Positions 59,480-64,000 of a stretch of 64,000 nucleotides of DNA are shown piece after piece. The stretch is from Lachnospiraceae bacterium. Lineage in GTDB: Bacteria > Bacillota_A > Clostridia > Lachnospirales > Lachnospiraceae. A program made the translations under genes and the position numbers. Under the pieces are notes generated by a model that saw nothing but the letters and a program-made list of their open reading frames with translations, made no database searches and was not told the origin of the DNA. Position 1 is the first letter of the stretch, and every line of letters starts with the position of its first letter. The DNA is taken from the NCBI GenBank assembly GCA_009911175.1, contig QXWX01000001.1:124001-188000 (forward strand), read 5' to 3'.

Positions 59480-60901
59480 TCAATTCGCATTCTGCTGAAT
59501 TGCATGCATTTCATTGACTTTACGTGTCACTTCTGCCATTTTTTCACCTTTTAAGGTGTAGAACGTTTTGTAGATAAAGAAACTCAATACTGCCAGCGCG
59601 ATCGGTATCACGATCATCAGAACCCTGATGCCGGTGATCGTTCCAAGACTCTGAGCCTCTGCCTTTGCATTGTAACCTACAATCTGCAGGCCCACGCCGG
59701 TCAGACCGCCTGCCGCTGCCATGGCAGCCTTCATCAGAAAGGTCTGCGCAGAACAGGTCACGCTTTCATTCCTGACACCAAATTTCACTTCCCCGTAATC
59801 GATCACATCTGCCATGCAGCAGGTGGTCACACCCAGAGATAAGCCGGAGCCGAAGAACATCAGTCCGCAGCACAGGATTACAGCTGCCTTGCTCTGAGGA
59901 GCGATAAATCCCATCAGCCCCAGCGTGGCAAGCCCAAGGATCACAAGTCCGCATGCAAGGGCATATACCTTTTCACGGCTGATCTTTTCCGCGATCTTCG
60001 GGAAGCAGATCAGACCCAGCATTTCCGCGATAATGGCAAATCCAAAGATGGAGTACAGGTATTCATTTCCGCAGACATTTTTGAAATAATATACGGCAAA
60101 GCCTTTTGCAATCTGTGTACAGAGGTTGAAGGTCAGCAGCAGTCCGATAAACGCAAGAAGCTGGTCATTCTTTACGATCACGTTCAATGCCTGTTTCAGA
60201 CTGGTCTTCTCAGCCTTTGCATTCAGTGTGGATTCTTCTTTTACATTGAATACGGTAATGCCGATGGTCAGGATGAATACCACTGCGATGGCCACTGCAA
60301 ACATAGTAAACCCCTGCTCCGCATAAAGATTTTTATTTCCTGCCATGCGGTTGAAGCCATTGATGATATACAGACCGAAGGTGGCAACTGTAAAGCCTGC
60401 AAGGCTTGCGAAGAAACGCGGGATAACGGACACCTTTTCACGTTCACGGGGATCGTTGGTCAGGTTCGGAAGCCAGGACCAGTAGGGTACATCCATAATG
60501 GTGTAAGTCATGCCGTACAGGATATACATCACCGAAACATAGACGTACAGGGATGTTCCGGTCAACCCGCAGCTTGTAAACAGGAAGATAAATACCACGG
60601 AATTCAGCAGGGTTCCAACAATCAGCCAGATACGGAATTTGCCGTATCTGGACCGGGTGTTATCTACGATCATGCCCATCATCGGATCATTGACTGCATC
60701 CCAGATCCGGGCTACAAAGAACAGTGCCCCGACAAATCCCGGCGCCAGATATAAGGTGTCTGTAAAATACAGCATCAGAAAAGATCCTACCAGATTTACG
60801 ATCGCGTCTTTTCCAATCGCACCGATTCCGAAACAATATTTTTCTCTTGCAGAAACATGCTTGTATTGGGGTTTCTGCGTCTGTGCATTTGTATTACTCA
60901 T
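59480..60901 (-). CDS. Glycoside-pentoside-hexuronide (GPH/MelB-type) sugar symporter
   Basis: A 473-residue, 12-helix transporter. Family features are GIGAIGKDAIVNLVGSFLMLYFTD, RIWDAVNDPMMGMIVDNTRSRYGKFR (the cation-binding helix with Asp residues) and PYWSWLPNLTNDPREREKVSVI. MelB-type proteins import melibiose or raffinose with Na+ or H+. ATG 60901 with GGAGG 8 bases upstream replaces a longer in-frame start that would add 67 unlikely residues. The alpha-galactosidase lies 105 bases downstream, so the substrate is probably an alpha-galactoside. Confidence 0.9.
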   Translation of the reverse strand: MSNTNAQTQKPQYKHVSAREKYCFGIGAIGKDAIVNLVGSFLMLYFTDTLYLAPGFVGALFFVARIWDAVNDPMMGMIVDNTRSRYGKFRIWLIVGTLLNSVVFIFLFTSCGLTGTSLYVYVSVMYILYGMTYTIMDVPYWSWLPNLTNDPREREKVSVIPRFFASLAGFTVATFGLYIINGFNRMAGNKNLYAEQGFTMFAVAIAVVFILTIGITVFNVKEESTLNAKAEKTSLKQALNVIVKNDQLLAFIGLLLTFNLCTQIAKGFAVYYFKNVCGNEYLYSIFGFAIIAEMLGLICFPKIAEKISREKVYALACGLVILGLATLGLMGFIAPQSKAAVILCCGLMFFGSGLSLGVTTCCMADVIDYGEVKFGVRNESVTCSAQTFLMKAAMAAAGGLTGVGLQIVGYNAKAEAQSLGTITGIRVLMIVIPIALAVLSFFIYKTFYTLKGEKMAEVTRKVNEMHAIQQNAN

Positions 60902-60974
60902 AAGTTCTTCCTCCAAATTCTTTTCTTGATTCGGACGAAAGAAGCTGCGCAATTTCTTCGTTCCTTGTAAGTCT

Positions 60975-61069
60975 ATTATATATGGAGGCCGGACAAGTAA
61001 GTAGGCACATTTGTTTAGAAAAACAGTGAAAATGATGTTACAGTTCGCGGCCGACCGTGAACTGTAACA
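60975..61069 (-). promoter_or_regulatory. Promoter and hairpin upstream of the transporter gene
   Basis: A minus-strand TATAAT (60975-60980) without a good -35 suggests activator dependence. Further upstream TGTTACAGTTC (61036-61046) pairs perfectly with GAACTGTAACA (61059-61069). This could be the AraC-type binding dyad, or the terminator of the regulator gene. Confidence 0.45.
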
Positions 61070-61138
61070 AAATGATGACACCGCTTTCCACTGTTTTAGC
61101 ACGCATCTGCAGAGTATTCTCGGATTACAGCAGAAGAG

Positions 61139-62014
61139 TCATAATTTCCCCAGGATATCCTGATTCGTCTGAAGATGTTCGTTGGCATCCTTACGGTTTT
61201 TCTTCCGGAACTGTGCGGGAGTAATCCCTCTTTTCAGCTTAAATGCTTTTCCGAATACAAGCGGATCCCGATATCCGCAGGACAGCGCCACTCCTCCTAC
61301 CGGAAGGTCTGTCAGGGAAAGCAGCTCTGCCGCACGGGTGATCCGGTAATTGACCAGATAATCCTGAGGAGACATATCCATGCGCTGCCGGAACAGCCTG
61401 TACAGATAACTCCGGTCAATGCAGACATAATTCGCGATATCAGACACTTTGATGCTGTTGGAATAGTTGTTGTGGATATACTCAAGCGCCCTGCGGATAT
61501 ACATATTTTCTTCATTCGCGACCGCAGATGGAACAATATCGATATCCTGCGACAGTATAGAAAAAAAGGAAAACAGAAGGCTCTCCAGCAGAAACTGGTT
61601 CGTTGTGCTGGAGGTATTGTTTTTCAGCATAGTGATCACCAGCTGCTTCAATTCGTCCCCATGTCCGGACCGGAAAATCAGCTGGCGGCTGTTGAGGCCG
61701 ATGTCTTTCAGATATTCCTGCGCCTGGCTGCCGTTAAAGCCAACCCAGAGGTAGGTCCACGGTTCCTCCTGATCCGCCTGATAGAAGGTCTGAACCTCCG
61801 GTTCGATCAGAAAGCCCTGCCCGGCCTGCAGTTCATACTGGGTATCCTCTACATAATACCTGCCTTTTCCTTCCAGGATGTAGTGGAGAATATAGTTGGG
61901 GCGGACGGCAGGACCGAAGCTGTGCAGGGGTTCGCATTTTGCGTAGCCGCAGAAGCAGAGATAAAGGTCTTGAAACTTATGGTCAGACAGTTGCAATACA
62001 TATGCATTTTCCAT
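61139..62014 (-). CDS. AraC-family regulator of the alpha-galactoside locus
   Basis: A 291-residue regulator: N-terminal cupin-like sugar-binding domain (residues ~20-150, with GKGRYYVEDTQYELQAGQGFLIEP) and two C-terminal helix-turn-helix motifs (IKVSDIANYVCIDRSYLYRLFRQ, and VGGVALSCGYRDPLVFGKAFKLKRG with the family end PAQFRK). It resembles MsmR/RafR activators of raffinose-family genes. It is followed by the transporter and alpha-galactosidase on the same strand, its likely targets. Confidence 0.9.
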   Translation of the reverse strand: MENAYVLQLSDHKFQDLYLCFCGYAKCEPLHSFGPAVRPNYILHYILEGKGRYYVEDTQYELQAGQGFLIEPEVQTFYQADQEEPWTYLWVGFNGSQAQEYLKDIGLNSRQLIFRSGHGDELKQLVITMLKNNTSSTTNQFLLESLLFSFFSILSQDIDIVPSAVANEENMYIRRALEYIHNNYSNSIKVSDIANYVCIDRSYLYRLFRQRMDMSPQDYLVNYRITRAAELLSLTDLPVGGVALSCGYRDPLVFGKAFKLKRGITPAQFRKKNRKDANEHLQTNQDILGKL

Positions 62015-62173
62015 TTCGGTATACTCCTTTTTGAAATCAGGCTTTGGAGCGTCTTTGATATCATAGCGTGTAATTTAGAATTTGTACAGCGCAAAATCAA
62101 CTATTTTCACACTAAAGGATTTGTGCTAAAATGAGAAAAATATAATTCCGATTTTTGGGAAAGGAAGGTTGAT

Positions 62174-62314
62174 ATGAAAAAGATAGGCTTCGGGATTTCC
62201 ATATTGCTTTTTGCGCTTGTATTGCATGTTTGCTCATCCGGGCTGGACGCAATCACACTTTCATTAGGAGTTGTCGGTTTTCTGTTTTCATTCCTCGGCT
62301 TTTTGGAAAAATAA
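62174..62314 (+). CDS. 46-residue membrane mini-protein
   Basis: An ATG with AAGGAAGG upstream opens a 46-codon frame: MKKIGFGISILLFALVLHV, a short SSGLD turn, and a second helix ending FLGFLEK. Two hydrophobic segments fill the protein. The form (MKK-GFGISILLF) recurs among tiny Lachnospiraceae membrane proteins as far as I recall. It is followed directly by a terminator, supporting a real transcript. Function unknown. Confidence 0.6.
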   Translation: MKKIGFGISILLFALVLHVCSSGLDAITLSLGVVGFLFSFLGFLEK

Positions 62315-62317
62315 AAG

Positions 62318-62355
62318 CGGAGCTGTCAAAGAATAATTTTCTTTGCGCAGCTCCG
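62318..62355. terminator. Bidirectional terminator
   Basis: CGGAGCTG pairs with CAGCTCCG, and AAAGAA/TTCTTT pairs inside. The minus-strand side has CTTTTATTTTT, the plus-strand side TATTTATATC. It separates the mini-protein gene from the convergent dehydrogenase gene. Confidence 0.82.
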
Positions 62356-62379
62356 TATTTATATCTTTATTTTACGGCA

Positions 62380-63645
62380 TTACTGCTCCACGCCGAAGTG
62401 CTCGAATAATATCCGCTCCGCCTCCGCGCTCCACAGCCCCCGGTTCTTTTTGCACACTTCGTCCAGCTTTTTGAACAGCGGATCACTTTCTCCCAGCTTT
62501 CCAAAGTCCTCAATCGCCGTCAGCGGCATATCGAACTGTGTATAAGTCAGCTTCTTTCCACCCGGAATCTTGGGCAGGTTCAGAGTTGCATCCGCGATGC
62601 TGTCAATGCCGCCCACGTGGGTCACCATCACAGCCGGTTCGATCTTTCCTTTCGCGGCCAGGTCATTCGCCTCGATCAGGTCGTCGTTATTTCCCCCGGT
62701 CGTTCCCATGATATGCGCGCTTGTATAGTGTACATTATACAGGTTGATCTCCCCCTTGAACTGGTTGTCCGTGGGGCCTGCGAAGAAGTTCATGCAGCCG
62801 TCAAATGCCAGGAGCTGGTCGCCCATCTCCGCCACCTTACGGTTGGGGATATATACAAACACATCATCATAACCCTTTCCGCCTGTGATCGCCCGCAGAC
62901 CTTCCACCGGATCTTCCATCTTCGCCGTATTCACATAGAGGAGCTCTACTCCGTTTTCCGCCGCCTTGCTTTCCGGGATCACTTCCCTTGCGCGCTCGAT
63001 CTTAGCATCGTCAATGTCCGTCACCACGATCCGCTTCGGCCTGTTTTCAATCTGGATTCCGTAGCTCACCGCCCCCAGTCCCATGGGGCCGCAGCCGCCC
63101 AGGATGATGATGTCGCCATCCGGTTTCGTACCCACCGCCAGATCATGGTTCCTCTTGTTGGTGTGGTAATTTCCATGGTAGCCTCCGATGATGCAGCTCA
63201 TGGGCTCACCCAGAGACGCTTCGAAAAAGCTGTCTCCCTCGTAGGGCATCAGGCATCCCAGCTCCATCACCTCGTGAGGGATGATGCAGTAGGTACATGC
63301 CCCTCCGAAGAATTCATAAGAATATCCGGGGGAAGCCAGACTTCCTTTATAATTCAGCGCCGGCTGCTGAGCGAACTTCATGCCCGGCTTGAACTGGTCT
63401 TTCCACTTCTCTCCCACTTCCACGATCACACCCGCAAATTCATGTCCGATGATAACCGGATTGGTGTCGATATTTTGGGGCGCACGTTTGTGCTTCTTGC
63501 CCTGCTCCGCAAGCTTATAGGTAGACATACAGATACTGTCGCTCATGACCTTCACCAGGATCTCATCCTCCCTGATCTCCGGCAATTCAAATTCCTCCAG
63601 TCTCAGGTCTCTCGTTCCATACATTCTGACTGCTCTTGTCTTCAT
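62380..63645 (-). CDS. Zinc-type dehydrogenase, L-sorbose-1-phosphate-reductase-like
   Basis: A 421-residue medium-chain dehydrogenase: catalytic domain with SDSICMSTYK (zinc-ligand Cys), GHEFAGVIVEVGEKW (ligand His-Glu), a nucleotide-binding fold ILGGCGPMGLGAVSYG, and VTDID at the end of the second strand. The extended length and the GYHGNYHT segment resemble L-sorbose-1-phosphate reductases (SorE-like). The downstream gene encodes a PfkB-family sugar kinase on the other side (63673 onward, transcribed first), so a ketose/polyol phosphate pathway is likely. The exact substrate is inferred. Confidence 0.75.
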   Translation of the reverse strand: MKTRAVRMYGTRDLRLEEFELPEIREDEILVKVMSDSICMSTYKLAEQGKKHKRAPQNIDTNPVIIGHEFAGVIVEVGEKWKDQFKPGMKFAQQPALNYKGSLASPGYSYEFFGGACTYCIIPHEVMELGCLMPYEGDSFFEASLGEPMSCIIGGYHGNYHTNKRNHDLAVGTKPDGDIIILGGCGPMGLGAVSYGIQIENRPKRIVVTDIDDAKIERAREVIPESKAAENGVELLYVNTAKMEDPVEGLRAITGGKGYDDVFVYIPNRKVAEMGDQLLAFDGCMNFFAGPTDNQFKGEINLYNVHYTSAHIMGTTGGNNDDLIEANDLAAKGKIEPAVMVTHVGGIDSIADATLNLPKIPGGKKLTYTQFDMPLTAIEDFGKLGESDPLFKKLDEVCKKNRGLWSAEAERILFEHFGVEQ

Positions 63646-63672
63646 TTTTGCTCACTCCTCATTGATTCAAAT

Positions 63673-64000
63673 TTATTGTACACTTTCAATCTTCACCTGC
63701 ATTTTCAGCTCTTCCACCAGTTCCTTCGCCGGAGGCTTCGTTCCGATCGTCGTAACCGCTCCTGCCGATGCCGCCATACACAACCTGACGGTTTCCTCGT
63801 CTCCCAGCTTCTGATCCCATGCATACGCCAGCGCCGCCACCATCGCGTCTCCCGCGCCTACCGTAGAATGCGCCTTCACCGGAAGGGCCGGGCAGACCGC
63901 TTCATATCCGCCTCGCACGAACATTGCGCCACTCTTCCCCATGGAGACTGCCGCCGTATGGATTCCCTTTTTCATCAGCTTCCGGGTCATTTCCAGGAGT
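63673..64000 (-). CDS. PfkB-family sugar (phosphate) kinase, C-terminal part
   Basis: About 109 residues of the C-terminal end; the start is beyond the window. The PfkB signature with the catalytic Asp is VGAGDAMVAAL, preceded by MGKSGAMFV and followed by AASAGAVTTIGTKPP. The closest match by eye is 1-phosphofructokinase or tagatose-6-phosphate kinase (LacC) type. It precedes the sorbose-1-phosphate-reductase-like gene by 27 bases, so both belong to one ketose-phosphate operon. Confidence 0.82.
   Translation of the reverse strand, partial: LLEMTRKLMKKGIHTAAVSMGKSGAMFVRGGYEAVCPALPVKAHSTVGAGDAMVAALAYAWDQKLGDEETVRLCMAASAGAVTTIGTKPPAKELVEELKMQVKIESVQ

Overview
The window looks like a chromosomal segment of a Clostridia member, most likely a Lachnospiraceae gut anaerobe. 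This rests on the kinds of genes present (M29 aminopeptidase with a long N-terminal extension, Hdr/Flx-type iron-sulfur enzymes, a VanZ-like protein, many BceRS- and LytTR-type regulators, serine-recombinase transposon debris), AGGAGG-type ribosome binding sites and TTGACA/TATAAT promoters. No 16S rRNA or other taxonomic marker is present, so the assignment is inference.

Layout. (1) 1-10.5 kb, mostly minus strand: the 5' end of purE, an M29 aminopeptidase, small membrane proteins and a VanZ-like protein, pyrE, a monofunctional peptidoglycan glycosyltransferase, then an ABC exporter of the MacB/FtsX type with its own histidine kinase and response regulator. (2) 10.8-11.9 kb: rplM-rpsI with a consensus promoter, a structured leader and a terminator. 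(3) 11.9-31.8 kb: an accessory region. It holds pieces of serine recombinases, two small TnpW-like transposon proteins, a ~100-bp repeat in three copies, a LysR-controlled hydrolase/alcohol dehydrogenase operon, a row of broken redox genes (flavin reductase, aldo/keto reductase, flavodoxin lipoprotein), a MerR regulator whose target promoter no longer leads to a gene, an AT-rich lantibiotic-immunity-like ABC transporter with two-component system, a MATE exporter behind a leader terminator, and a BceRS-like two-component system whose ABC permease has decayed. (4) 31.7-37.3 kb: a compact predicted structured RNA, a LytTR response regulator and GHKL kinase, a probable LytTR operator, and a wall-associated beta-helix protein. 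(5) 37.4-39.5 kb: a PQ-loop/SGNH fusion protein and a LysR regulator.

(6) 39.8-52.5 kb: the most interesting region, a 13-gene minus-strand operon. In transcription order it encodes an LDH-like malate dehydrogenase, HdrB, HdrC, HdrA, an MvhD/FlxD-like protein, FlxC-, FlxB- and FlxA-like proteins, a soluble fumarate reductase (iron-sulfur and flavoprotein subunits), two-subunit class I fumarase and an AspT-family carboxylate exchanger. Together these could convert oxaloacetate to malate, fumarate and succinate. They could also couple NADH oxidation to fumarate reduction through a flavin-based electron-bifurcating Hdr-Flx module. The coupling is inference from gene content and intact cofactor motifs.

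(7) 52.6-64 kb: a small CxxC protein, a large WYL-like/SF1 helicase/PD-(D/E)XK nuclease protein, a YczE/YitT-type membrane protein, an alpha-galactosidase locus with GPH transporter and AraC regulator, a 46-residue membrane protein, and an L-sorbose-1-phosphate-reductase-like dehydrogenase with a PfkB-family kinase cut by the window edge. No tRNA, rRNA or CRISPR array was seen.
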